DNA from: Artemia franciscana
Lineage: Eukaryota > Arthropoda > Branchiopoda > Anostraca > Artemiidae
Assembly (NCBI RefSeq): GCF_032884065.1
Contig: NC_088863.1
Coordinates: forward strand, 64,856,790 to 64,920,789
Reading direction: 5' to 3'
DNA length: 64,000 nucleotides
The translations under genes and the position numbers were made by a program. Of this stretch, positions 52,640 through 64,000 are shown piece by piece. Position 1 is the first letter of the stretch, and each line of letters begins with the position of its first letter. Under the pieces are notes generated by a model. It searched no databases, was not told where the DNA came from, and saw nothing but the letters and a program-made list of their open reading frames with translations.

Positions 52640-53205
52640 TTAATGATGTTAATACCAGTACGGGCAACTAAAGAGAAGCGGATTGCTAAATTGTCTTAAG
52701 CAATAAAAGTCACGAGTTAAGAACGAAGACCAATAAGGTTAAAAGATACGCAGCAGCGAGTATCAAAACGTATCAAAAATAAAAATTAAGAGCAAAGAAA
52801 CGGATGATTAGAAGATATTTGAAAATGTGAGTTAGAGCTCGTCAAAAATCAAAATGAAGAGCAAACAGACAAATGGCTAGAAGACATGCGACACAGAGAA
52901 TCAGAGCAAGTGAAAAGGAAAGAACTATTAGATTAGAAGAACAGTGGCTTCGTAATCTTCGACATCAACTACAAAACAAAGTACGTATGTACAAAGATGC
53001 CATTAACTAGCAAGTCCAACATTTAAGTCAGGGGGATCTTCAACATTGCTTTTAGTCACTGTAAAGCCCTCCATTTTCCCGAGGAAAAAACATCAAACAA
53101 ATTTAATTCATTTGGATATTGCTTCTTGCATAGTCGAAATGTATTGTCGCCAACACATATTTCAAATGAATTGAATAGTTCTGGACTTAGATGAAAAATA
53201 CATAT
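52640..53205 (+). pseudogene. Decayed Helitron N-terminal region
   Basis: Frames read RMARRHATQRIRASEKERTI and RLEEQWLRNLRHQLQNKVRM (about 52870-53000), the basic helical repeats before the Rep domain. About 75 bases later come KALHFPEEKTSNKFNSFGYC and a NVLSPTHISNELNS-like stretch (53064-53205), matching the Cys-containing HFPEEK-N-FxxCC motif that Helitron proteins carry ahead of the Helitron-like N domain. Stops and shifts occur (for example after KDAIN). The second Cys of the motif reads Phe. Probably part of the second Helitron family, with the terminus-like prelude at 53308-53375. Confidence 0.6.
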
Positions 53206-53629
53206 TTTTCCCAAGGTGATTGTGAAAAAAAAAAACTGTGTTGACATTATGAAATCAAGAAGAGGTGACCTCATGACATCAAGAAAACGCTTAAATTTTT
53301 CTGCAGTTAGAGAACAAGCGACAACAAGAATACATATATAGAAGCTTGTTACGTGCCGAGTGCCAGGTCCCGGCACTATGGATGGTATTATGGAAACTGC
53401 ATACTTTACAACCCTCGTCTCACAAGTTGTCAGGGTTATATTATCCATTGGAATTTATCAATTGAGCTTTATGACTATTTAAAAAAAAAACTTTACCTAA
53501 ATTTCTATTTGGACTTCTTAGGGACTGAAAGTGTGTATAGTAGAAATGTTGTGTACCGAAACAAAGTGTTTACCAATAAATTTTTAGTCGTATAAAGAGC
53601 ACTATTGCTTTATAGACCCATAGATATAC

Positions 53630-55700
53630 CCATATGGAGTCTCGTACAAACCTACCGAAGTTTCAACCTAATATCATTAGAAGTTGCTGTGATGCTACAA
53701 ATAGACCATTTCGACAACCAGGAAGCACATAGGTAGTTTTTTAATTTTGTTCAATATTCCCCTCAATATTCCTTCCAATTTTCAACTTAATATGCCAAGC
53801 TGTTTCTCATTGAAAACCTGCATGTCCTTACTGTCCTCTATTTAGTTCAACTTCTTATCAATATTCCCACAAAGCTTCAACTTTACGCCCTCAGCTATTC
53901 CTAAAATATTATAAATGCGTTATTTTCACAACCTTGATGTAGTGAACATTTGTTTTTGCTTAGCTCAACATCGCTCCGAGTAGTTAGTGAAAGTTTCAAC
54001 TTAAAAGCTTAGTCATCCCTGAGGTTTTGCATAAATGTCATTTTGACAACCTGAATACACTTATTGTCTTTGGCTTAGTTCAACATCCCTCTCAGAATTC
54101 TCTAAAAGTTTCAAGTTAAGGCCCTTAGACCCTCATGCACTATTCCAAATATGCCATTTGGCTATACAATGTGTCTTTTGAATTGGTTTAACATTACCCT
54201 ATACACTCACTGAGGGTTTCAACTTAAAACACTTAACCACTCTGGAATTATTTCTGATACATTATTTTGCCAAAATGGATGCAAGTAGGGCCTTCTGGAT
54301 TACTTGTTTATCTCTAATAATATTTCTGAAAGTTCCAACTTAGAACACTTATCTCTTTCTGAAATATTAGACATATATTGGTTGAAAAACCTGAAGCATA
54401 TAGCATCTGTTGGTTTAGTTCAACAAAGCCGCGCCATTCCCTGAAAGTTTCAACTTAACACCTGTAGCCTTTCCCCGTATTCACCTTTTATAAAACTTAT
54501 GCGAATAGTTTTTTTTTCGTTTAATCCAACATCCCTCCGAGGTCCCTGAAATATACCATTTAATATCATGAGTCTTTCTTGACAGATTGCATGTTCACCA
54601 ATTGGACAACTTGGATACACATTGTGTGTTTTTTTTTAGTTAAGTCTATTATCTCCTGCAACATTCCCCCAAAAGTTTCAATCTTATAATTCAGCTAATT
54701 AGTCATTTCTTAGATACTTCATACAAAATGTTTCGATAGCATGGATCCCTGTAGTGTCTTTTGATTTAGCTTAACATCTCTCTCACAGCAGTTTCTGGGT
54801 GTTTCAACTTAATACCTTTTGCTATTTTTGAGATATTTGATATAGGGCCTTTTGGCAATCTGGATTTCCGTAGCATCTCTTTGATTAGTTTAATTCCTCT
54901 TCAACACTCCCTGGAGGCTTCAATTTAATGCCTGTACTCTATATATGCCATTTGACATCAAATCGTAATGATACCGTTTAACATCCTCTTGAAAGTTCCC
55001 AAAAGATTTCAACTTAGCCGCTTCAGCTGTTTTTGAGATATTGCAGGAAAATGCACTTAAATGTCAACCTATTTACATATAGTGCTTTTGAAATAGTTTA
55101 ACTTCCCCCTCAACATTCCCTGGAAGTTTCAACTTAATACTCTTGGCTATTTCTAAAATTTACCAGATACCACCTTTTTGAATGCGTGTTAGAGTGAAAT
55201 ATTTTTTTTTTTTTTTAATGAACCTGAAAATTCTCTGAAATATTTCAACTTGGTATCTCTTGCTGTTTCTATGATTTTGAAAAAAAATTTTCAATATTTT
55301 TTCAAAGATAGCCTAGCTATATATAGTGTGTGGATTCGGTTCATAGCCCCGTCTACCCCCTCTTTGTTTCCCAAAAATCTTGATTTAATAGCCCCAATTG
55401 TTTTTGAGATATTGTAGACATGCCATTTTTTCAAGCTAGATGCCTGTGATGGATTCGGTATCTTTCAATATGGGATATTTCAGACATGCTATTTTATCAA
55501 CCACACAGTGGCTTTTGTTTCACTTTAATGTCACCCTAAACATTGCCTGGAAGTTTGCCGTTCTTGAGCTACTCCAGATAAGTTATTGTAACAACTTTGA
55601 TATGCAAAGGTTCTTTTGATTTAGTTCAACCTTCCCTGGAAGTCTCAAGTATAGTACTATTAGATTTAAACAGGAATTTGCCGATACGCTATTTTGAAAA
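53630..55700. repeat. Degenerate tandem array, about 115-bp unit
   Basis: The words AGTTTCAACTTAA, TTAGCTATTTCTGAGATATT-like and GTGTCTTTTGATTTAGTTCA recur in fixed order. The first falls near 53660, 53797, 53876, 53993, 54108, 54216, 54333, 54446, 54675, 54798, 54918, 55006, 55125 and 55233. Spacing is mostly 105-125 bp. Copies are strongly diverged, so the array is old. No coding potential. Confidence 0.75.
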
Positions 55701-56369
55701 CCAGGATGCAACCAGAAAGCTTCACCCTGAAGACTTACTATATTAGGTTTCACTCTCCTTCAAACCAAACCTATATATACAATAACTTGCTCTCTTTCAT
55801 AATGGCTTAAGCACATTTTTTTTATCACTGTCCAAATGTCACCAGGCCTGAAATCAATCTACTTAGTCTAATGAGGTTTTGAAAGAATTGTAATTTCAAA
55901 GCAATTATTTCTCTTAGACAATATACTTTTTAAGGAATGAATGGAGCACCTTGCGAGACCAACCACCATTTCTTAAATAGGACGATGTAGTTCAGAATTT
56001 TCTCTGATAGCTTTGTTGGCTTTTTCTAGGGCCGCAATATCACAGAAAACTTAATTTTTTGTGGAGTAATGTTTCTTTCCGTATAAAAATAGCATTATAA
56101 CTTTTAATTTCCACTGAAATTAAACTTCTCCTAATTGCATAGAATTGTTGGTTCTAAGTGATCAGCCTTAGAAAAAAGTAAACAAATAAAAATATAATAC
56201 TAAGAACTGTAAAATAACTCACTCTTTAAGGATTGGTTTTTTCTTTTTGTATGGTCAAGATAACTTTCTCAATGTAAATTTTGGTGGATGCTCTTAAGTT
56301 AATTTATTCTACATATTCAAAAAAAATTAAAAAAGAATCATAGCAAAAAAAAAAAAAATACAACAGCAT
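55701..56369. other. Spacer between two tandem arrays; no gene seen
   Basis: AT-rich DNA with no clear repeat units and an A-run near 56346. Nothing recognised. Confidence 0.4.
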
Positions 56370-59340
56370 CCGTAAGCATATACGTGTCCAGGACAGAACT
56401 TAAAACACTTGCCCCCAGGCTCTGGAGGTTTGTGTCAATCCCGTGGTTCTTGTTATCTGATGTTTGAACTATTTTTTTCAAAAAAATAGCTATCTAAATG
56501 TTTATATCGGATGGATTTGGGGAAAAGTGCTAGGGGTGGGGGCCAACTAAGCTTTAATCTCTTTTAACTCTTGTTAAAAAATCTCTTGTTAAACAAAACA
56601 AACTAGCACTTTCAATTTCTAATTAAATGACCATCCATGACATAAAAACATTATACAGCAACGCGGCATAACTTAAAACACTTGCCACCGGGTTCTGGGG
56701 GGCTCTGTCGACGCCAGAGTTTTCTTATCTGATTTTTTAATTATCTTAAAAACGGCTACTTCGAAATCTGTGTCGGATGGGTTTGAAGAAAAAGGGCTAG
56801 GGGGAGGCTAGTTTGGCTTTTGAAAAGTGAACTAGAACCTTCAGTTTCCAATCTAATGAACCACCTTCAAAGTTCTCTGAAGCTTATGCCAGCATCCCTT
56901 TCATGAGAACCCCATGGTCATAACCTGCAACACCTGCTCCTGAGTTCTGGGGGGTTGTGTTGACACTAGAGTTTTTTGTTATCTGACCTTTGAACTATTT
57001 TTGAAAATGCATATGTTAAAATTTGTATTGGATGGGAGATGGAAAAAATGGGTGAGGAAGGGGAATAGTTGCTCTCCGATCTCTTTTGACTCTTAAAAAG
57101 TGAACTAGAAATTCCAATTTCCATTCAAATGAGCCTTCTCTTAAGATTATACGAGCATCCCTTCCATTAAAATAATCTTTGCCTCCAAGCCATTATTTAT
57201 AGCGTCTGACCCCAGGCCCTGGGGGGTTATATAGACAACGGAGTTTTTTATCTGACCTTTAAGCTATTTTTAGCAAAATAGTTATCGCAAACTTTTTATC
57301 GGTTGGTTTCGGGAAAAAAAAGCAGGGGGCTAATTGCCATAGAATCTCTTTAGACTCTTAAGAAGTGAACTAGAACATTTAATTTCCAATCAAATGAGTC
57401 ATCTCTGAAGTAAAGCATTACTTCCATACGAACCAATAATGCCCCCAGGGCATTACTTATAACACCTGTCCCCGGGCCGTGAAGGGTTGGGCTGATACCA
57501 GAGTATTTTATCTCACCTTTGAACTATTTTTGACAAAATTGCTACCGAAAACAATTTATATGATGAATTCGGGGAAAAGGGGTGTGAGGGCTAGTTAACA
57601 TTTGATCTCTTTTGACTCTAAGAGACTGAACTAGAACTTTCAATTTTCAATCAAATGAGCCCTCTCTGAAGTTTCTAATAACGTCTCTTCTATATCAACC
57701 ATATATGCCCTATGGGTAAAAAAAAGCAAGTAAGTAAGACGGAACTAGATCCTTAAGGTCCAAACTGGCGGTGCTGATCTCCGTTTCATGGTTCTTCAGC
57801 CAGGAAGTGCAAGGGGGGCTGGGGGCCAACCATCCTGTGCTTTCGAACACCCTTCCTGCCTACCTTCCCCAGATTTCTCCAGGTACCCATTTAGAGATGA
57901 GTCGACTCTGGCTGAGCTTACAGAGTCACGCCACTGACCCCCATCCCAAAACTAAATAACTGGTCACAACTGGGATTGAACCCGTGCCACTTAGACACAG
58001 GATCCCCGCGCCAGCGCGCCATGCACTCAGTTAGGATGGCCCTCAGGGTATAATTGTGTTGACCCCAGAGTTTTCGTTACATGATCTTTGGACTATTTAA
58101 AAAAAAAGTTGCGATTTCAATTTTCTTATCGGATGGGTTTGAGAATAATAAGGCATGAAGGAGAAAGGATAGTTGCCCAACAATCTCTTTTGACCCATTA
58201 AAAGTGAAATATAGTTTTCAATTTCTAATCAAATGAGTCCTCTCCAGAGTTTATAGGAGCAACCTTTCCATAAGAACCATGTATGCCCCAACAGCATAAC
58301 TTACAACACCTGCCTCTGGACCCGGGGATTTGTGTCGACACAGGAGTTTTCTTATCAGACCTATGAACTATTTTTTGCAAAATGGCCATCTAAAAGCTTT
58401 TATTGTATAGGTTTGGGAAAAGAGGGAATGGGGAAGGGCTAGCTGCCATTGGATTCTTTTGACTCTTAAAAATTAAACTAGAACTTTCAATTTCCAGTCA
58501 AATGAGCCCTCCCTGAAGTTTATACGAGCATACCTTTCATAAGGGCCATATACTCCCCAAGGACATAAGTTACCAGACCTGCCCCCCCCCCACCCTGGTG
58601 GGATCTAACGACATCAGAGCTTTTTTTCCAATTTTGAACTATTTTTTAAAAGATGGGTACACCAATTTTTTTTATCGGATGGGTTTGAGGGAAAGGGCGT
58701 GGGGGGATAGTTGCCCTCCTATCTCTTTTGACTCTTAAGGAGTGAACTAGACCATTCAATTTCCAATCAAATCAGCCTTCTATGAAGTATTCCTTCCATA
58801 AGAACCATATAGGCTTCCACGTCAGTCCCCAGTCCCCGAACGCCTGTCCCCAGGCCCAGCAAGTTTTTTTTTACTGACACAGAATTTTTCTTTTCTTATC
58901 TCTGAACTATTTTTAATAAAATGGCTATCTAAAATAATTTTTTGGATGGGTTTGGGGGAAAAAGCTTGGGGGGCTAGTAGCCCTAGGATCTCTTTTGACT
59001 CTTAAAAAGTAAACTAGAACTTTCAACTTCCAATTAAATGACCCACCCCTGAAGTTTATACGAGCATATTTCTTATAAGAACCATAGGGTTAATAGGTCT
59101 AAGGGTTCTTATAAGAACCCTTAGACCTAAATTAAAACGCCTGCATCCGGAACCTAGGGGGTTTTGTCGAAACCGAAGGTTTGTTATATGATCCTCGAAC
59201 TATTTTGTATCAAAGTGGCTATCTCAAAATTTACCCTCCATTCTTTTCAACTCTTAAAAGGGCACTAGAACTTCTGATTTTCAATCGAATAAACCATCTC
59301 TGAAGCCTATGTGTCAACCCTCTCCATATGGGGAATAAAA
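56370..59340. repeat. Degenerate tandem array, about 265-bp unit
   Basis: Each unit reads, with variation: CATAACTTAYAACACCTGYC, CCAGGCCCTGGGGGGTTGTG, a GAGTTTTCTTATCTGACCTT-like block, GAACTATTTTT, GGATGGGTTTGGGGAAAA, TCTCTTTTGACTCTTAAAAA, GTGAACTAGAACTTTCAATT and CAAATGAGCC. The ACACCTG-like word falls near 56400, 56670, 56935, 57205, 57455, 58310, 58575, 58835 and 59135. A SINE splits the gap between 57455 and 58310, where one shortened unit lies. About ten units, diverged. Confidence 0.8.
57719..58038 (-). mobile_element. tRNA-derived SINE, 320 bp, with target duplication
   Basis: On the minus strand an A box (TGGCGCGCTGGCG, complement of 58009-58021) and a B box (GGTTCAATCC, complement of 57973-57982) lie about 35 bases apart in a tRNA-like head. 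A non-tRNA body follows (with GTACCTGGAGAAATCTGGGG and AAGGTAGGCAGGAAGGGTGT), ending in a CTTACTTACTTGC/T-run tail. Flanks GCCCTATGGGTA (57707-57718) and GCCCTCAGGGTA (58039-58050) agree at 10 of 12 bases and are probably the target-site duplication. A 62-codon plus-strand frame across it is not a gene. Confidence 0.8.
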
Positions 59341-61200
59341 AATAAAAAATAAAACTTTAGATTCGAATGGCCTTTACAATACCATGTGGCCTTTACCGCT
59401 ATTGGCTTCTGATTTTTAGGACTATCGGGGAATTAGACAAATGTTCAGGGGCAACTGTAAGGGAGAGAGGGTGTGGATAAGGGTCTTTTATCATCTCCAA
59501 AACTGGAATAAATTTAAAACTTTACGACTTATGTTACCTAAGTCTAGTGACTACATGACAGCTCCATTGACTGTGATAATGTTATTAAATGTGAACACTC
59601 CGCCACGAAAAAAAATAAAACAAAACAAAGCAAGCAGAATATGTTGTCTAAGTCTTAAGCCGAAATAATGTCTTTTGTTTAAAAAATGGCATTTTTGTTT
59701 CTACAATTTTCTACATATTGATAAATGTTTCTACATATTGATAAATTAAAGATGAGTAAGAAAGATTAACAAACTATGTATTTATGACAAGGAATTCGGA
59801 GACAAAATGTTAAATGGCTCTAATAGGCTCAAAACCTAACAATCATAAGGAGCCTTTACCGTCCTCATGAGCTAGTTGAATTCAACTAGAACTAACTCTT
59901 CTATGAGCATAATTAAATAGTTTCTTGTAAAGATTGGGGCACAGAAGGTTTAAGATAGACACAAAAACAGCTAGACAATTCAGGTACTTAATTAGCAAAA
60001 TGTGGAGCTTTGTACCCCTGCCTTGCAAGCAACAGCCATAATTTAGAAATTGTATCCACAGTTTACTTTGTGTTTTTGTCATTTTTTTCGAATTATTCGC
60101 TCCTCAGAATTTTCTTCCCGACTCCCCTTTACCCTCCATCCCCACAAATACCAAAAACAAGAAGAAAAATAGAGAATTTCACAAGGCAGTGTAAAACAAA
60201 TTAGAATGAATATTTTTGCCTTATGTCCAAGGGCCGTCCTCAGCAATACAAAAATATTTAAGAAGGAAAAACTTACAGCAGAATAAAATCAATTGAACTA
60301 AAATGAAAACTTTTCAAAACAGTACCAGCATCTTTACCTCAGCAAAGTTCAAACAGGACTGGTAAATAAATCTGTCTTGAGAAATTCCCCATGGTTCTTC
60401 TTGTTTTTGTTGTTTGTAATGGAAAGAGAGAGTGGTCTTCGTTGCTATTTACGCCTCTTCCCCCTCCCCCCCGAAGATAAAATCCTGTATATGCTCTTCA
60501 CAGAAATACTGTTCATTTCCTGGTTCTTGAAAAAAAAGCATTTATAAAATCTTTCTATATTATGTTTTTTATATACATTGGTTGCTTATTGGATGCAAAC
60601 ACTAAAATGTTAAAGTGTTTCTCTACTTACAGTTAGTTAGATAATTTATGAAAGCACTATCTTATGTATTGTTCTAAACGAATCCTGGATTCTACTGTTA
60701 GAGAAGGAAGTTTGAATCTAACTCTGAAATTGAGTCTATTTTTAAATATATGACAAAGAGAAAGTGTTCTAACGGGTGTAGATTGATTGCCAAATCTTCA
60801 TTTTTCCTTCACGTTACAGTCATTGACTGAGATCATATGAAAATATGAAAAGAAACACGATGAAAAAGGGAAAATTTTGAGTGCAAGAAAGAATCAGAAC
60901 AAATATTTTTATTTTTGTTGGTTAACTCTACGTGAAAATGAAGCACAAATACTTGAGGACTATGCACTGGGGTCTGTAATACGTTTCCAAATGAAAATTA
61001 TTATTTAATGAGCTGTTTAGGATAAAACTTGCCTACTTAGTTTTCTTTGATTATTCTATAGCCACCCCCTCAACGCCAACAAATAAAAATACCTTGCCTG
61101 CTATATAAACTAAAAATATATTTCCTTTCCTGAGATGAATTTAATTATTTACATCTTTTCTGTTTTCCAGCTGTTTCAAAATATAAATTGGTAAAGAGCT
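59341..61200. other. Unrecognised AT-rich DNA
   Basis: No tandem array or transposon terminus identified. Open frames of 60-75 codons (59441-59668, 60010-60204, minus 59882-60082) show no domain. Confidence 0.4.
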
Positions 61201-61500
61201 ATGCATCTTAGATTTAAGTTTGAACAGTTTGAACGAACCGTTAGAGGTGTCGCGAGTCTGGATTCTAGAATAAGTTTGAAAACTAATGTTAAGAAGACTA
61301 AATCACTAAGGCCAGGAATAATTGAAGGGGAAGAAAGGATGATGGGTACCAAAAAGATCGATCAAGTGGACAGCTACTTTTACCTAAATAGGCAACATAA
61401 TAGCGTCGCCTGGATAATGAGTGATTTGGCGAGAACATATCATATTTGTATTATTTTGCTTTCTTTAGACCAGGGCACTTTGTACAGAAGGATTTTCTGT
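61201..61500 (+). pseudogene. RTE-like reverse transcriptase fragment
   Basis: The frame reads LDSRISLKTNVKKTKSLRPG, then GEERMMGTKKIDQVDSYFYL. This matches the region after the reverse transcriptase catalytic motif in many RTE-type LINEs, where a K-x-N-x-KKTK block is followed by a G-x-x-I-x-x-V-x-x-F-x-YLG block. The Leu-Gly after the second block is lost (YFYLNRQ) and similarity fades after about 61400. The open frame runs on to 61734, but its last third looks unrelated. A 5'- and 3'-truncated relic. Confidence 0.65.
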
Positions 61501-61734
61501 AGAAACTTCGACACAGACTTATTCGATTGGAAATTGAACGTTTTAGTTTCCTTTTTACTATCGTCTAAAGCTATGGGAGGGAAACCAGCCTTCTCCACCC
61601 CAACACCTATTATTTCGCCATATAAATCCAATCAAAATTTTGATATAGCCACTTTATTCCACGTAGCTGGAGGGGCAAGTACTTATGTATTTGAGGATGA
61701 CCCCCCTCCGCAGAGACCTCAGGGAAATGGTTAA

Positions 61735-63230
61735 AAGTAATGCCCCAGGGGCATATAAAGTTCTTATGGAAAAGGTGGTTCAGTAAAATTTAGAAGAGGC
61801 TGATTGGATTGGAAACGTGAAGTTTTAGTTCGCTATAGACAGTCAAAAGTGGACTTGGACAACTAGTCCCCCTCCCCCCTCTTGATGCCATCTTTTCCCC
61901 GAACATAGCCAATCTTAATTGTGAGATAACTATGTTGTTCAAAATAGTCCAAAGAATATACAAGAATGCCTTCAGGGTGGACACAGCCTCCAAGAGACCA
62001 GGGGCAAAGGCTGTTTGTTATTTCCTGGGTCATACGGGTAGTCGTATATAATTTGGATTTGCCTCATTTATTTGAAAGTCTTAGTGCCCTTTTTAACAAT
62101 GAAAAGTGAATTGAAGGCAACTACCCTCCCCCCAAAGTTCCAGCAACTATGTCATTGGGAATGTCAACCTCCCCCCTGTCTTCAGAGCAAGGGATGTAAA
62201 TTAGGCAATTCGTTCATTGTTTACATATTTTATATATTATTAAGAAAGGTATGAATGTTTAACCTTTACTTCGGTGACCCTTTCAGAGAGTATTAAAGGT
62301 AGTATCGAATTAAATCAAAGCACATCATGTGTAAACGGCTTGTCAATAGGGCGTAATCCGGAAAGGTAGTTAACCTTTACTTTGGAAAAAGACGAAGGGT
62401 AATCAGGTGACCCTTTCAGAGAGTATTGAAGGTAGTGTCGAATTAAATCAAAGCACATTATGTGTAAACGGGTTGCCAATAGGGCGTAATTAAGTAAATA
62501 ATTTGGAACTTTCAGGAAATGATAAGGGAGATGATCAATTGACCTAAAAGGTAATATTTGCACGCTACTACTACTACTACTAACACCACTACTACCGCTA
62601 TTATGGCTACCACCACAATAGTACATTCATAATATTGAGTGGAAACTTGAACTAAATTAAAAGATATTATGTGCTTGAACTGTAAAAAAAGTATAATTTA
62701 AATATGGATTGGGGTTCTAATTTTTTGAAAGTCGAATTTCAGATAATGCTTAAGTGGGAAGATTGTTTGATCTTCAAATGATTTTATGAACCGATTTGGG
62801 GCTTCAATTGTCGATAGCTTTGTGGGATTAAGATACGAGTTAGAATCTGGGCCAGTTACGCATATGGCTCCTGTTAAAGTGAATGATGGATAAAGGCATC
62901 CAATAGTCGCCAAAAGAATAGCTAGAGATGGCTCACTTGAAGTAGATAGTTTTTAAAAGGAGCAAGGACAAAGTGGTGGAAAACTCAAAATGATTAATAC
63001 ACGTAGTAGCATTTACATAGATAAGTGCTATCTTTTCTCGTTTTCTTCTTTTTTTTGAAAATTGCCTGAAAAAAAAAAGGAAATGCTATCACAACATGTA
63101 TGTACGTTTCACCGCCTTAGCGATAGGAGGGAGGCAAAGCGATGCTATAATTTTGCAATGACGTGAAGGGGGCGGTCTTAAGCATCCTTAGTTTGTGTTA
63201 AAGCCAGTGTCGAAACCTCTTTGTTCAGTA
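61735..63230. repeat. Unrecognised DNA with one tandem duplication and a CTA run
   Basis: Two diverged direct copies at 62259-62358 and 62370-62491 share TTAACCTTTACTT, GACCCTTTCAGAGAGTATT, GTCGAATTAAATCAAAGCAC and CAATAGGGCGTAAT. A (CTA)n-like triplet run lies at about 62565-62612. No gene recognised. Confidence 0.6.
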
Positions 63231-64000
63231 CAGTGTTGCCAGATTGGCTTTTTTCAAGCCCCGGTGACTTATTTCTCTGGGCTGGGGCGGGTTTTTTTTT
63301 CGCGGGCTTGGGGCGGGAAACTGGGCTTATTGTTCTTTAATTTGGCTTATTTTGGGCTTTTCTACTCAAAAGAATAATATTTTTTTAAAGAATTTTTTTT
63401 TCAACTTCAAGTTCATTCTTTTACAAGACTTTCGAGCCGAAAGAAAGCGAACGGATTTAAGAAAAAGTTTAACTATACCCTACAATTCACTAAAAAAGAA
63501 GAAGAGAATAAGTAAAGTGAGTCACAAAGAACTATTTATTACGGCAGATTACTAGTTACAACTATTGAATAGAGACGTTTCAAACAGTTTGAGGTAACAA
63601 ACTGTAGTAAGGAGCGACCCGGCTCAATAGTAAACGAGACTCTAAACAACGGAATTTTGATGCTAAAAGATACATCAAAAGAATCAAATTTTCATGCTGA
63701 TGTTAAATATATAAGTTTCATTAAATTTAGTCTTTGTCATCAAAAGTTACGTACCTTAGAAAATTTGCCTTATTTTGGAAAAAGGGGGAAACACACCTAA
63801 AAGTCAAAGAATCTTAACAAAAATCACACCATTGCATTCAGCGTATCAGGGAGCCCTGTAGTTAAAATTTCAAGCTCCTATCTACAAAAATGTGGAATTT
63901 CGTATTTTTTGCCAGAAGACTGATCACGGGTGCGTGTTTATTTAGTTTTTTTTTCCCAGGGGTCTTCTTATCGACAATGTGGTCCTAGAATGTCGTAAGA
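63231..64000 (+). mobile_element. Possible hAT-type 5' terminus and dispersed repeat
   Basis: CAGTGTTGCCAGATTGGCTT at 63231 has the CAGTG start and TGCCA pattern of many hAT terminal inverted repeats. The matching right end (TGGCAACACTG) is not in the window, so size and type are unknown. At 63585-63700 an inverted copy of the repeat seen at 4715-4835 occurs (AGTAAGGAGCGACCCGGCTC). The remaining sequence shows no gene. Confidence 0.35.

Noticed and set aside
53056..53448. 130-codon minus-strand frame
   Set aside because: It runs antisense to a recognisable Helitron N-terminal motif on the plus strand and has no domain of its own.
57771..57959. 62-codon plus-strand frame
   Set aside because: Lies wholly in the minus-strand SINE.

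Overview
The window is AT-rich eukaryotic nuclear DNA, most likely from an invertebrate and probably an arthropod. Intron-split coding exons, non-LTR retrotransposons, piggyBac and hAT-like remnants, a tRNA-derived SINE, Helitrons and long (AT)n microsatellites all point that way. I cannot name the species from the sequence alone. No bacterial-style operon is present, and almost everything is transposon-derived or tandem repeat.

Layout. 1-1108: a decayed Helitron helicase end with a small Helitron (573-1108) inserted behind it. 1314-4556: a broken non-LTR retrotransposon. 5419-6998: a broken piggyBac transposase. 8681-14070 (minus strand): the only convincing host gene, three exons of a protein with a methyltransferase-like GCGGG motif. 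11280-17356: old interspersed and short tandem repeats, the first part lying inside that gene's 4.7-kb intron. 17357-29505 and 38497-52292: two Helitron-dense blocks, nested and tandem, rich in (AT)n, a 27-bp GTGTCCCGGTCGTCATTTAT-type minisatellite and (CTAAAAA)n-type tracts. 19761-20518: a LINE 3' end caught in the first block. 29567-31654 and 32321-37334: two nearly identical copies of one segment on either side of a 100-N gap, the second with about 2.8 kb of extra DNA holding hAT-like coding remnants. They look like two alleles of one locus. 52455-53380: remnants of a second Helitron family. 53630-55700 and 56370-59340: two old degenerate tandem arrays (about 115 bp and about 265 bp units), the second with a SINE inserted. 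61201-61500: an RTE-like reverse transcriptase fragment. 63231: a possible hAT-type terminus.

The main system is one Helitron family. Its members start with TCTATATATATAAAAATAAG, carry TGACGTCA-containing palindromes just inside, then (CTAAAAA)n-like filler, the 27-bp minisatellite and the last part of a Pif1-type helicase. An (AT)n tract of very variable length follows in the 3' untranslated part, and a GC-rich terminus with several hairpins ends at CTAG. Helitrons insert between A and T, and these elements carry their own (AT)n targets, so copies sit inside copies. Two features stand out: the 3' end holds two successive hairpin-plus-CTAG terminators, and an extra 5'-end segment is joined to a full element at the same junction at several loci, in both orientations. 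None of the copies here encodes a complete Rep/helicase protein, so all would need factors supplied from elsewhere. One copy (47946-49190) keeps an intact 148-codon frame made of basic repeats and an acidic tail.
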